Assembly: GCF_002979515.1 (NCBI RefSeq)
Contig: NZ_PCPA01000029.1
Coordinates: forward strand, 1-39,718
Source of the DNA: Microbacterium sp. MYb54
GTDB lineage: Bacteria; Actinomycetota; Actinomycetes; Actinomycetales; Microbacteriaceae
Direction: 5' to 3'
DNA: 39,718 nucleotides
In this document: positions 8,443 to 15,762 of the stretch, piece by piece
How the letters are laid out: every line of letters starts with the position of its first letter
Position numbering within the stretch: position 1 is the stretch's first letter
Notes under the pieces: model-generated
The model's input: the letters and a program-made list of their open reading frames with translations, nothing else
What the model was told of the DNA's origin: nothing
Databases searched by the model: none
Translations under genes and position numbers: made by a program

Positions 8443-8661
8443 GCTTCCCCCTCGAATCCTCCCGCATTCTAGCGATGTGGCGACCGCCGGCGCTCGGCTG
8501 TTCGGTGGCAGGGGTGGCTGCGCCGTGGTCGGTCCTTCGCGCCGCCTCGCCGCGTCCCGGGCATCGGGGCGTGGGCCGCCCGAAACAGCCTCTGGGGCGC
8601 AACCAAGTTGGTTCGCGCCGAAATGCAACGGCAGCGGAAGCGCCGGGCGCCAGCACGCTCC

Positions 8662-8667
8662 TAGGAC
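8662..8667 (+). promoter_or_regulatory. Weak -10-like element before the HIRAN gene
   Basis: TAGGAC, 6 nt before the ATG at 8674. The last base departs from the usual TANNNT, so this is weaker than the other leaderless starts in the window. Confidence 0.25.
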
Positions 8668-8673
8668 GACCGC

Positions 8674-9260
8674 ATGGGCTTGCTCAACTCGATCCGCGCG
8701 CTACTCGGCGGCACACCGCCCCAGCCGGCCCAGCGCAGTGCACCGATGTCGCCCGCCCCACCGACACCCAAAGCGCAGTTCACTTTCCGCGCCGAGGTCG
8801 TCACCGAGCCACACGAGAGGTCCTATCTCGGCCCGGACGACCTCGCACGCCTCCTCAAGCCCAACGCCGACGGCCTGGCTCCCGTCCACTTCATCCGGCG
8901 TGGCGACGCGTTGTGGCTCGCTGAAGACACGACGGCAAGCTCATCAATCTGGACGCCGGTGGCCTCCGACGCCTCGGCATCTGGGGCGTCAAGGTGCGCG
9001 GGAGGAGTCTCTACGACGGCGCACATCGCCTCGGCCCCGCCGACCTTGTCCGGGAGCCGGACAATCCCCACGATCCCAACGATGTCGCCATCCAGGTCGA
9101 CGGTCACATGATCGGCTACTACAACAAGGGTATGACCCCGGGTCTCGCCAAGCTCCTGGACGCGGGGGAACCGATGGAGGCCACCGTCATCTCCACCGAC
9201 CCCGCCAAGGTCCTCGCCGCGCGCTCCGAGGTGCTCGCCCACCTTCGCCGCCGCCTCTGA
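8674..9260 (+). pseudogene. HIRAN-domain protein split by a frameshift
   Basis: The gene opens as MGLLNSIRALLGGTPPQ and reads well to ALWLAED (about 8928). From about 8931 the matching sequence continues in a different frame (DGKLINLDAGGLRRLGIWG, then KVRGRSLYDGAH) to the stop at 9260. The second part is a clear HIRAN domain: LVREPDNPHDPNDVAIQV and HMIGYYNKGM. HIRAN domains bind DNA ends, often 3' single-stranded ends, and are fused to or sit beside helicases and nucleases. The change equals loss of one base (or gain of two) near 8925-8935. No slippery heptamer is visible there, so programmed frameshifting is unlikely. It is either a recent inactivating mutation or a sequencing error. Both halves keep good coding character, so the break is recent. 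Confidence 0.75.
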
Positions 9261-9388
9261 TCGCTCGACGGTCAAAGCCGCGACCTCCCGCGATGGGCGC
9301 TGGTGCATTTCCGCGTTTCTGGCACATGGGGCTGCGCAGCAGCCACGCTTTGACCCAAAACAACTACAGACCTTGGAGCGCAGCATGG

Positions 9389-10501
9389 GTGGTGCAGCAT
9401 ATCGATATGCTGCGACGCGTGAGCACTACGACGCCGGCCCGACTCTCCCTCGAACTGAACGTCAGCCAGAAGCGCATCCGCGGCTTCCTTCGGGAGCAGT
9501 ACGGCAGGCTGCCCGAAGGCGTCGCTCGATGGGAACTCGAGGCCAGTCAGGCTGATGCTGTGCGGACTCGGTTCGCCCGGCAGCTCCGACCCACCGATCC
9601 AACGCTCTGGACCCTCGAGATCGGCGACACCGTGCTGCGGCGAGAGATTCACGCCGCTTACGGAGGTCAGGAACAGGGCGGAATCATCACGCCCAGGTCG
9701 ATTCCCGACATCCTCGTCATCACCAGCCCGGAAAGCGGGGCGCGGCACGGATACGACGCGTTTGAAGGACTGCAGGAGGATGGCTCGTTTCTCTACACGG
9801 GCGAAGGCCAGCGTGGCCCTCAAGTGTTCGCGCGTGGAAACACAGCGCTTCGAGACGCGGCCGAGAATGGGCGTCCTATCCGCCTCCTCACGAAACAAGG
9901 CACCTACGTCACCTATGTGGGGGAGTTCACGACAGGCGAGCCAGCGTTCAGCATCGAGACGATCCCGGACTCCGACGGGGACCTTCGAAAAGGAATTATC
10001 TTCAAACTCGTGCCAGTTGACGCCGATGTGGAAGCACTCGATGCGCCATCCACGCCCGTTACGGAAAGTGCACAGGCCTCGTCATGGACGCCTCCCGAGT
10101 CGTCGTCGTACGTCGTCGGAGCACCGCAGATCCCTGGTGAGCGCGTCGTCTCCCGAATCGAGTTCGAGTTGCAGAAGGACTTCGGGAAGTGGATCAAGTC
10201 CCGTGGTGAGACTCCTCAGCGCCTTCGCCTGAGCTCCGCAGGAGCCACGATCGAGCCGGATCTCTATGTCTCGGAGTCTGGCTGGGTCGTCGAAGCGAAG
10301 AAATCGCCTGCTCGCGAATATGTCCGCACCGCGATTGGGCAGGTCCTCGACTACTCGCTACTCGCTCGGGAATCCGGCAGGCCCGCAGTTCCCGTCGTCT
10401 TACTTCCCAGTCGACCGATCGCACATCTCGAGGCCTTGTTGTCCGAGTTGGGAATCCTCCTGATTGTCCGCGGCGACGAGGGTTTCTTGGTCATCGAGTA
10501 G
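9389..10501 (+). CDS. SRA-like domain plus PD-(D/E)XK nuclease; putative type IV restriction enzyme, 370 aa
   Basis: Residues 5-45 hold a small helical DNA-binding-like segment (TPARLSLELNVSQKRIRGFL). Residues about 78-185 resemble the SRA-like reader of ScoMcrA (GDTVLRREIHAAYGG, RHGYDAFEGL, FLYTGEGQRG, NTALRDAAENGRPIRLL). Residues about 255-345 look like a PD-(D/E)XK nuclease: E258 in a helix, D291 after TIEP, E302-A303-K304, and Q318 in the following helix. SRA domains read modified cytosines or phosphorothioates, so this should cut modified foreign DNA. The start is uncertain. GTG 9389 has GGAG 10 nt upstream; ATG 9407, 9326 and 9293 are alternatives. The 3' end overlaps the convergent Nudix gene by 11 nt. 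No methyltransferase is nearby, as expected for a type IV enzyme. Confidence 0.75.
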   Translation: MVQHIDMLRRVSTTTPARLSLELNVSQKRIRGFLREQYGRLPEGVARWELEASQADAVRTRFARQLRPTDPTLWTLEIGDTVLRREIHAAYGGQEQGGIITPRSIPDILVITSPESGARHGYDAFEGLQEDGSFLYTGEGQRGPQVFARGNTALRDAAENGRPIRLLTKQGTYVTYVGEFTTGEPAFSIETIPDSDGDLRKGIIFKLVPVDADVEALDAPSTPVTESAQASSWTPPESSSYVVGAPQIPGERVVSRIEFELQKDFGKWIKSRGETPQRLRLSSAGATIEPDLYVSESGWVVEAKKSPAREYVRTAIGQVLDYSLLARESGRPAVPVVLLPSRPIAHLEALLSELGILLIVRGDEGFLVIE

Positions 10502-10901
10502 GCGATCCGGCCGCAAGTTCCGTGACAGATGGCAGGTCCGGGGCGGCCCAATCGAGATCCGGCAGATCGCTACGACGAACCCAGCGCAGTTCATCATGAT
10601 CGAGGCTCTGGGTCGGTGGCTCTCCGAGCAACCTGGCGCGAAGACAAATGAGGCGGATGGTGCTTTCGCCGACCACGGTGTCATCCGTTCGAAGCGGGGC
10701 GGTGACCTCGATGGAGGTGCTGAGCTCTTCGCGTATTTCTCGCACCAAAGCCTCGCTGTGCGTCTCACCCTTTTCGAGTTTGCCGCCGGGGAACTCCCAT
10801 TTCCCTCCAGCGGCCTTCTCCGGTCGGCGGCGGCACGCAAGGATCTTGCCTTCATGCTCGATGACGGCTGCAACGACCTCGATAACACGGCTCTCGCTCA
10901 C
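10491..10901 (-). CDS. Nudix (MutT-like) NTP pyrophosphohydrolase, 136 aa
   Basis: The Nudix box is clear: G40, E46, then R54-E55-I56-R57-E58-E59 (GGKLEKGET ... REIREEL), with Ser in place of the usual Gly near its end. The flanking sequence (EVVAAVIEHEGKILACRRRP, KWEFPGGK, HDELRWVRRSDL) is typical of MutT/8-oxo-dGTP diphosphatase-like enzymes of 130-140 aa, which hydrolyse oxidised or non-canonical nucleoside triphosphates in the cytoplasm. The start is GTG 10901 with GGAGG four bases upstream. It is divergent from the MazG-like gene across 70 nt, so two nucleotide-hydrolysing enzymes flank one intergenic control region. It may be housekeeping or part of the defence module. Confidence 0.88.
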   Translation of the reverse strand: MSESRVIEVVAAVIEHEGKILACRRRPEKAAGGKWEFPGGKLEKGETHSEALVREIREELSTSIEVTAPLRTDDTVVGESTIRLICLRARLLGEPPTQSLDHDELRWVRRSDLPDLDWAAPDLPSVTELAAGSPTR

Positions 10902-10959
10902 TATGCCTCCGAGAGCAAGCTAACAGGGAGTTTCCTCGGGGCCCCGTCGCCGACCCTGC

Positions 10960-10965
10960 TAGCGT
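10960..10965 (+). promoter_or_regulatory. -10 element, leaderless start of MazG-like gene
   Basis: TAGCGT followed by 6 nt and the ATG at 10972, the leaderless layout. Confidence 0.5.
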
Positions 10966-10971
10966 CGGGGC

Positions 10972-11307
10972 ATGCCGTCGCCGCAGACTCTCTCCGCCCT
11001 TCGAACCTTCGTAGCTGAGCGGGACTGGGACCAGTTTCACTCGCCGGAGAACCTCGCCAAGAGCATTTCGATCGAGGCCGGTGAGCTCCTCGAGTGCTTC
11101 CAGTGGTCCCCGGAGTTCGACCAGGAACAGGCGGAAGCAGAACTCGCCGACGTTGTGACCTACTGCATCCACCTTGCCAACAAGATCGGCGTAGACCTCG
11201 ACGAGATCGTCATGAAGAAGTTGGAGTCCACGAAGGCGAAGTACCCGGTCGAGCTGGCCAAAGGCCGCATGACAAAGTACACGAAGCTTTCCGAGGCACC
11301 GGAGTGA
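10972..11307 (+). CDS. MazG-like nucleotide pyrophosphohydrolase, 111 aa
   Basis: A compact all-alpha NTP pyrophosphatase. The metal-binding signature is E35-xx-E38 (SIEAGELLECFQW) with E57-xx-D60 (ELADVVTYCIHLA), and the C-terminal KAKYP motif is present. The single-domain length matches the dimeric MazG/dCTPase-like group that hydrolyses dNTPs to dNMPs. The stop overlaps the GTG start of the GIY-YIG/DUF2075 helicase (GTGA), so the two are co-translated. Such enzymes can limit misincorporation or, in a defence setting, drain nucleotide pools. The coupling to a helicase-nuclease points to a dedicated role here, but that is inference. Confidence 0.88.
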   Translation: MPSPQTLSALRTFVAERDWDQFHSPENLAKSISIEAGELLECFQWSPEFDQEQAEAELADVVTYCIHLANKIGVDLDEIVMKKLESTKAKYPVELAKGRMTKYTKLSEAPE

Positions 11308-13085
11308 CGGAGTTCAGCATCCAGCGGTTGCCGTTCCGCCGCGACGCTGTAGATGTATGGGCGCGGGACGACACCCGGCACACCAACTGGCCAGTCGTAT
11401 ACGTGATCGAAGGCGACGCCCAGCGCAGTTCGCCCGGGCTCTACGTAGGTGAGACGGTGAGCGCCGCTACACGGATGCGTCAGCACCTCGCCGGTTCGAA
11501 GAAGAACGAGTCCCTTGAATCGATCCGCGTCGTCGTGGATCACACGTTCAACAAGTCAGTCTGTCTCGACCTTGAATCGCATCTCATTCGCTGGTTCTCG
11601 GGGGACGGCCAATACCGCATCCTCAATGGCAATGACGGTCTGACAGATGCTCAGTACTACGACCGCGCCCTCTACCGCGAGTCGTTCCGCGATGTATTTG
11701 AAGCGCTGCGAGCAGAGGGGCTCTTCTCGCGGAGCATCCCCCAGATCGAGAACTCCGATCTCTTCAAGCTGTCGCCCTTCAAAGCCCTGACCGACGACCA
11801 GGGCATCGCGATCATGGACATCCTGGAGGGTCTGCTCGAAGATCTTCAGGACCCCAGCGCTCGATCAACGCTCGTCGTCCAGGGCAACCCGGGAACAGGG
11901 AAGACGATCATCGCGATCTTCCTGATGAAGTTGCTCGCCGACATCCGCGATTACGACGACCGCGACGGGGTTGAGCCGGACTCGATGTTCTCGGAGTTCT
12001 TCGTCCCCGAGAATCGCGAGCTGCTCAAAACACTTCGTATGGCGCTCGTGATCCCGCAACAGTCTCTCCGGATGTCGGTGAAGAAGGTCTTCAAGAAGAC
12101 CCCCAAGCTCGATCCTGCGATGGTGATGTCGCCGTTCCAACTCGGTGAGACGGACGAGGCTTACGACCTCGTTCTCGTCGACGAGACCCACCGTCTCGGG
12201 CAGCGAGCTAACCAGGCTTCAGGCGTGCAGAACAAGAAGTTCCGAGAGATTAACGAGGCGCTGTTCGGAAGCGACAATCCTCGATACACCCAGCTCGACT
12301 GGATCAAGCGCCGGAGCAAGCATCAGCTCCTGCTCGTTGACGGCGAGCAGAGCGTGCGGCCTCATGACCTCTCCCCAGCGGCACTCAACGCCGAAATCAG
12401 TGGGTCCAAGGACGCACATCGCTTCTTCCGTCTGACGACTCAGATGCGCGTGCGGGCCGGCGCAGACTATGTCGAGTTCGTCCGCGCCCTACTGAGGGAT
12501 GAAGCCCCTTCGCTCCCCGACCTTGGCGAGTATGACCTCCGGCTCTTCGACGACCTCGGAGAGATGCGCAATGCCATCCGACAGAAGGATGCCGAGGTCG
12601 GTCTCTCCCGGCTCGTCGCAGGCTACGCGTGGGATTGGGTGTCGAAGAAGAATCCGGACGCGTTCGACATCGAGCTTGACGGTGAGCGAATGCGGTGGAA
12701 CGGCACCGATAAGGACTGGATCAACTCGAAGGGGTCGCTCGAAGAGGTCGGCTCGATCCACACCGTTCAGGGCTACGACCTGAACTACGCCGGGGTCATC
12801 ATCGGGCCGGACCTCCGCCTCGACCCGGCAACCGGACGAATCGTTGCTGATCGGGAGAGCTATCGGGACAAGAAGGGCAAGGAGAACACGGGGCACCTGA
12901 AGGATGCATTCGGGGACGACGATCTGTTGACGTTCATCCGGAACATCTATGGAGTGCTGTTGACGCGTGGGATGCGCGGTACGTACGTCTACGTAGACGA
13001 CACTGCGCTACGTTTACGCCTGGAAAAGTGCTTTACCGACCGGCCCCATCGCAGAGTTGTTCGTCGAACGAACCAATCGATCTAG
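11304..13085 (+). CDS. GIY-YIG nuclease fused to DUF2075 ATPase/helicase, 593 aa
   Basis: The N-terminus is a GIY-YIG domain (about 28-110): VVYVIEG (31-37), GLYVGE (45-50), R57/R59, E91 in CLDLESHLI, and N108 in ILNGN. The DUF2075 P-loop region (Schlafen group-3-like, superfamily 1 helicase fold) follows. Its Walker A is GNPGTGKT (194-201), its Walker B is LVLVDETHR (289-297), and LLLVDGEQSVRP (342-353), RLTTQMR and IHTVQGYDLNYAG look like helicase motifs III to V/VI. All motifs appear intact. The start is the GTG that overlaps the MazG-like stop (GTGA); extending further upstream would only read through that gene in another frame. The stop overlaps the convergent sce7725 gene by 4 nt. Likely a nucleic-acid-dependent ATPase with nuclease activity, probably in phage defence. 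Confidence 0.88.
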   Translation: MTEFSIQRLPFRRDAVDVWARDDTRHTNWPVVYVIEGDAQRSSPGLYVGETVSAATRMRQHLAGSKKNESLESIRVVVDHTFNKSVCLDLESHLIRWFSGDGQYRILNGNDGLTDAQYYDRALYRESFRDVFEALRAEGLFSRSIPQIENSDLFKLSPFKALTDDQGIAIMDILEGLLEDLQDPSARSTLVVQGNPGTGKTIIAIFLMKLLADIRDYDDRDGVEPDSMFSEFFVPENRELLKTLRMALVIPQQSLRMSVKKVFKKTPKLDPAMVMSPFQLGETDEAYDLVLVDETHRLGQRANQASGVQNKKFREINEALFGSDNPRYTQLDWIKRRSKHQLLLVDGEQSVRPHDLSPAALNAEISGSKDAHRFFRLTTQMRVRAGADYVEFVRALLRDEAPSLPDLGEYDLRLFDDLGEMRNAIRQKDAEVGLSRLVAGYAWDWVSKKNPDAFDIELDGERMRWNGTDKDWINSKGSLEEVGSIHTVQGYDLNYAGVIIGPDLRLDPATGRIVADRESYRDKKGKENTGHLKDAFGDDDLLTFIRNIYGVLLTRGMRGTYVYVDDTALRLRLEKCFTDRPHRRVVRRTNQSI

Positions 13086-14008
13086 AAAGCGGCACCGGCA
13101 GTGAATAGGTGATGGGATATCTGCAGGCGCTTGTTCATCGAAAGGCTCGTTCGGATAGCCAGATCATGAATCTTGTCGAAAGAGCTCATTCCTGGACTAT
13201 CCAGATAGTTGCTACGATCCGGGCGCAACTTGGCGAGCGCTTCCAGAAGCTTCTCGGCCGCAGTGCCTTCGTCGCGATCAGTAGTGTCAGACACATAGTG
13301 CTCAATCCAGAGGTCGCCGCTCGCGTCCACGTAAGTGGCATGCACGACAACCGCACCCGCTGGACCGCCTCGGGTGTCCATCGGCAGCGGGCTCATCACC
13401 GTGTAGTCACCAAATCCTGGTCGACCAGCGGGACCGAATGAACGATTGGCGCTCGAGAACCACTCGGCGCCGCCGTAGTCGGCGTTGCGGGGCTGACGAT
13501 TGAAACTGTCATTGAGCCGTATGACGTTGGAGACTCCAAATTGGGCTACGAAGTCTGCGTCGTCAACATTATGATGGCATACGATCTGTGGGTTCCGTCC
13601 GGCCATTTCTCCGGCGACGATCGCGGCAAGAGCGCCACCACCCGCCCTTACCGAAACCGCAAGCTCTCCGATCGGGAACGAGTTTACAAATCCCCGCACT
13701 TGCGACGCGGAAGTTAATGCATCAACCTCTATCGCAGGGATAGCGTGCGTGCTCCGAATGATCGGTTCGGCCTCCACCCACCAAGCTCGTTGAGCCGCCG
13801 CTGTTCGGAGTTCACCCAGGGAGGGATTTGTTACGACCACTGACCGCAGCGACGACTCATCGATCGCTTCGAGAGCGCGCCGTAGGTTCGCAGTGTCGGA
13901 CTTGACGGGCTCGATTATCGGGAGCACCGGGCCAGCGTACTGACTCCCTACCAGGTCCCGAAGGGCGAGGAGCTCGCTTGCGAGCCCATAAAGATAGGGA
14001 AAGTACAC
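13082..14008 (-). CDS. sce7725 family protein, 308 aa
   Basis: The protein begins VYFPYLYGLASELLALRDL, the family's hallmark start, and continues with VLPIIEPVKSD, SVVVTNPSLGEL, IPAIEV and FGDYTVMSPLP. The sce7725 family (related to the 'beta protein' domain) is of unknown function and is usually next to an sce7726 gene, as here. I set the start at GTG 14008 because GGAGG (14018-14014, minus strand) lies 5 nt upstream and the protein then aligns with the family start. An in-frame TTG at 14026 and ATG at 14020 would overlap or precede that binding site. No catalytic motif is obvious. Lower GC than the flanks suggests transfer. Confidence 0.82.
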   Translation of the reverse strand: MYFPYLYGLASELLALRDLVGSQYAGPVLPIIEPVKSDTANLRRALEAIDESSLRSVVVTNPSLGELRTAAAQRAWWVEAEPIIRSTHAIPAIEVDALTSASQVRGFVNSFPIGELAVSVRAGGGALAAIVAGEMAGRNPQIVCHHNVDDADFVAQFGVSNVIRLNDSFNRQPRNADYGGAEWFSSANRSFGPAGRPGFGDYTVMSPLPMDTRGGPAGAVVVHATYVDASGDLWIEHYVSDTTDRDEGTAAEKLLEALAKLRPDRSNYLDSPGMSSFDKIHDLAIRTSLSMNKRLQISHHLFTAGAAF

Positions 14009-14098
14009 GCTAACCTCCATTGGCAACTACGAATCAACTGTTCGATAGGTCGACCATAGCGGAGCGGGGGGAAGGAACGCCGCCAGCGCGACCTGTCT

Positions 14099-14956
14099 CT
14101 ATATCGCCACGCTTAGCTCATCGAGCGGTGCGCGCAGCCGAGTGGCCAACCTTGTGCGCGCAGGCCCAGAGAGCGGCACGCCGTAGGCAAGCGCCCGGAG
14201 CGAGGCCGGGAACCCACCCTCCTCGACGACCTCGGTACGGAACCGCCTCCTTAGGACCTCAGTAACCTCGTTATGAACGCGCCTGATTGGCTTACGCTCG
14301 AACCTCTTGACGAGGTCACTACGCGAGAGTTCTGCCTCCGCCGTGGCATCGGCGAGGATCTGCGTACGTTCAGACGCGCGGAGGAGCCGGAGAAGACCCG
14401 CGTGAGTCACACCGTCAAGCGTGGGCTCCGCTTCACGACGCACGGACATTCGCCCATTCGGCGCCAGGCTGGCCACGCCCACGTGCGCGGGCGCAAGAGC
14501 CAACGCGGTCTGAGTGCGCTTCGGAGAAGTTACAACATAGACCCGCTCGGCCACCATCGAATAGTCCGCGAGCTGAGTTTCGAGCCTAGCGAAACTGTCG
14601 AAGTCGGTCTTGACCTCATAGGCCGTTATAGTCCCATTAAATACGACAACATCCGCGAACGAACGGCCAATCTGAAACTCTGTGGCGGCGGACGCCGTTC
14701 TTGGGCTGTGCCTGCCAAACACTATTCGGGAAATGATGTCATTCTTATAGACGTACTCGGAACGTCTGTCTCGCCGGAGAATCTCGAATGCGTCATCGAA
14801 CGCCACGCCGAGTTCGCTACGGGATCCCGCGAGCGAACCCCCGGCTTCGATTCGTTCGATTGCTTCCCACGGCGCACGAGCGGCCAGCGCCCGCAGAGTT
14901 GCAGTAGTAAACAACGCTGACAGCGCCCGGGGGTCAATGCTGCCGGGATGTTCCAC
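14099..14956 (-). CDS. sce7726 family protein, possible PD-(D/E)XK-like fold, 285 aa
   Basis: The region EFQIGRSFADVVVFNGTITA followed by YEVKTDFDSFARLETQLADY (about residues 92-131) is the signature of the sce7726 family. E, D and the E-x-K of YEVKTD are arranged like the active site of a PD-(D/E)XK nuclease, so DNA cleavage is possible, although the family is annotated as unknown. The N-terminus (ALSALFTTATLRALAARAP) is also typical. The start is GTG 14956, 6 nt after TAGCAT (14968-14963, minus strand), a leaderless layout. The start overlaps the 3' end of the MerR gene by 23 nt. It is followed after 90 nt by sce7725, its usual partner. Confidence 0.82.
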   Translation of the reverse strand: MEHPGSIDPRALSALFTTATLRALAARAPWEAIERIEAGGSLAGSRSELGVAFDDAFEILRRDRRSEYVYKNDIISRIVFGRHSPRTASAATEFQIGRSFADVVVFNGTITAYEVKTDFDSFARLETQLADYSMVAERVYVVTSPKRTQTALALAPAHVGVASLAPNGRMSVRREAEPTLDGVTHAGLLRLLRASERTQILADATAEAELSRSDLVKRFERKPIRRVHNEVTEVLRRRFRTEVVEEGGFPASLRALAYGVPLSGPARTRLATRLRAPLDELSVAI

Positions 14957-15692
14957 GTGGCGATGCTACCTGAGGACCGGACGCTCGCGTGCCGTCCGTC
15001 TCGACGGGAAGCCTGGGCTGAGTCGACGCATGAGCTTCGTTACAATCCGCGCCTGTATCCCACTGAGTCGCAGAGCCCCCACGCTCCCGGGGGCCGAACC
15101 GCTCCCCCGAGCTCACCTGCTGCGCCACCCGCCGCAGTGCCAACAGCAACGGCTCCACCAGCACCGACCCCAGCAACACGTACCGAACCGCCGCTTCCGC
15201 AGACTCCTCCGGCACCCCCGCGATCTCCGCATCCGCAATCCGCCGCATCGACGCGAGGTACTCCGCCATCGCCGCATCCGGAACGGTGAACCCGACGCGC
15301 TCCAGCCCCTGCAGCGCCCGCGCGACCGCATGCAGCACCGCCTTGTCGCACATCCCCGGCTTCCACCCAAGCCCCGCGACAAGGACCTCGGCCTCCGTCA
15401 AATCCAACGACTCATCCACCGGCGGAGTAATCGCGGCATGCGCCGTCCCGAGCAGGTCGTGCGCACTCTCCGGCGGATCGTCCAGAGCGCCCAGCACCCG
15501 CCGTGTCTCGGCGATGCTCACCCCCGCGTCGAGCAGCGCCCGGATCACCCGCAGCCGCTCCACGTGCTTCTCGCCGTATGCGGCCTGGGTCGCAGATGAC
15601 CGCTCACCCTCGGGCAGTAGGCCCTCGCGCAGGTAGTACTTGATCGTCGGCACGGTCACGCCGGTCTGGGCTGACAGTTCGGAAATTCTCAT
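14934..15692 (-). CDS. MerR-family regulator with probably foreign C-terminal tail, 252 aa
   Basis: The winged-helix DNA-binding domain is at the N-terminus (MRISELSAQTGVTVPTIKYY, then LREGLLPEG and VERLRVIRALLDAG). A helical effector domain extends to about residue 205 (VLVEPLLLALRRVAQQ, ERFGPR). Relatives known to me end about there. The remaining ~45 residues (after ERFGPR: RERGGSATQWDTGADC to the end) are low in structure and look like read-through into island DNA. ATG 15692 has AGAGG upstream; GTG 15698 two codons earlier is an alternative. It is divergent from the DUF4188 gene across an operator with repeated GATAG/CTATC half-sites, so it most likely controls that gene and itself. Confidence 0.85.
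   Translation of the reverse strand: MRISELSAQTGVTVPTIKYYLREGLLPEGERSSATQAAYGEKHVERLRVIRALLDAGVSIAETRRVLGALDDPPESAHDLLGTAHAAITPPVDESLDLTEAEVLVAGLGWKPGMCDKAVLHAVARALQGLERVGFTVPDAAMAEYLASMRRIADAEIAGVPEESAEAAVRYVLLGSVLVEPLLLALRRVAQQVSSGERFGPRERGGSATQWDTGADCNEAHASTQPRLPVETDGTRASGPQVASPRGTSRQH
14963..14968 (-). promoter_or_regulatory. -10 element, leaderless GTG start of sce7726
   Basis: TAGCAT on the minus strand, 6 nt before GTG 14956. It lies inside the annotated 3' end of the MerR gene, so the sce7726/sce7725 pair brings its own promoter. Confidence 0.45.
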
Positions 15693-15701
15693 GGCCACCT
15701 C

Positions 15702-15730
15702 TTGACTTCGATAGTAGCGCTATCCATTAT
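15702..15730 (+). promoter_or_regulatory. Promoter of the DUF4188 gene
   Basis: TTGACT (15702-15707) with CATTAT (15725-15730) 17 nt downstream. MerR-type regulators usually act on longer 19-20 nt spacers, in which case the -10 would be TTATGG (15727-15732). The operator half-sites fill the spacer. Confidence 0.45.
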
Positions 15731-15747
15731 GGATAGTGAAACTATCC
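15710..15747. promoter_or_regulatory. Multi-palindrome operator for the MerR regulator
   Basis: Alternating half-sites form three overlapping palindromes. They are GATAG-N5-CTATC (15710-15724), the perfect CTATCCAT-T-ATGGATAG (15720-15736), and the perfect GGATAGT-GAA-ACTATCC (15731-15747). It lies between the MerR and DUF4188 genes and overlaps the promoter spacer. Confidence 0.7.
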
Positions 15748-15762
15748 AACCAAGGAGTCATC

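Noticed and set aside
8920..8940. Programmed ribosomal frameshift in the HIRAN gene
   Set aside because: No slippery heptamer and no obvious downstream stimulatory structure at the switch point.
8441..10501. A 686-residue open frame fusing upstream sequence to the SRA/PD-(D/E)XK protein
   Set aside because: Its first ~315 codons run antisense to the start of the coiled-coil gene's leader and across the HIRAN gene in a different frame; they are Arg/Pro-rich and show no domain.
10491..10901. Calling the Nudix gene mutT with confidence
   Set aside because: The box fits MutT-like enzymes, but substrate preference cannot be read from these residues, so no symbol was given.
1..15100. Integrase, transposase or tRNA attachment site for the island
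   Set aside because: None is visible in the window. I could not find a convincing pair of matching direct repeats by eye.
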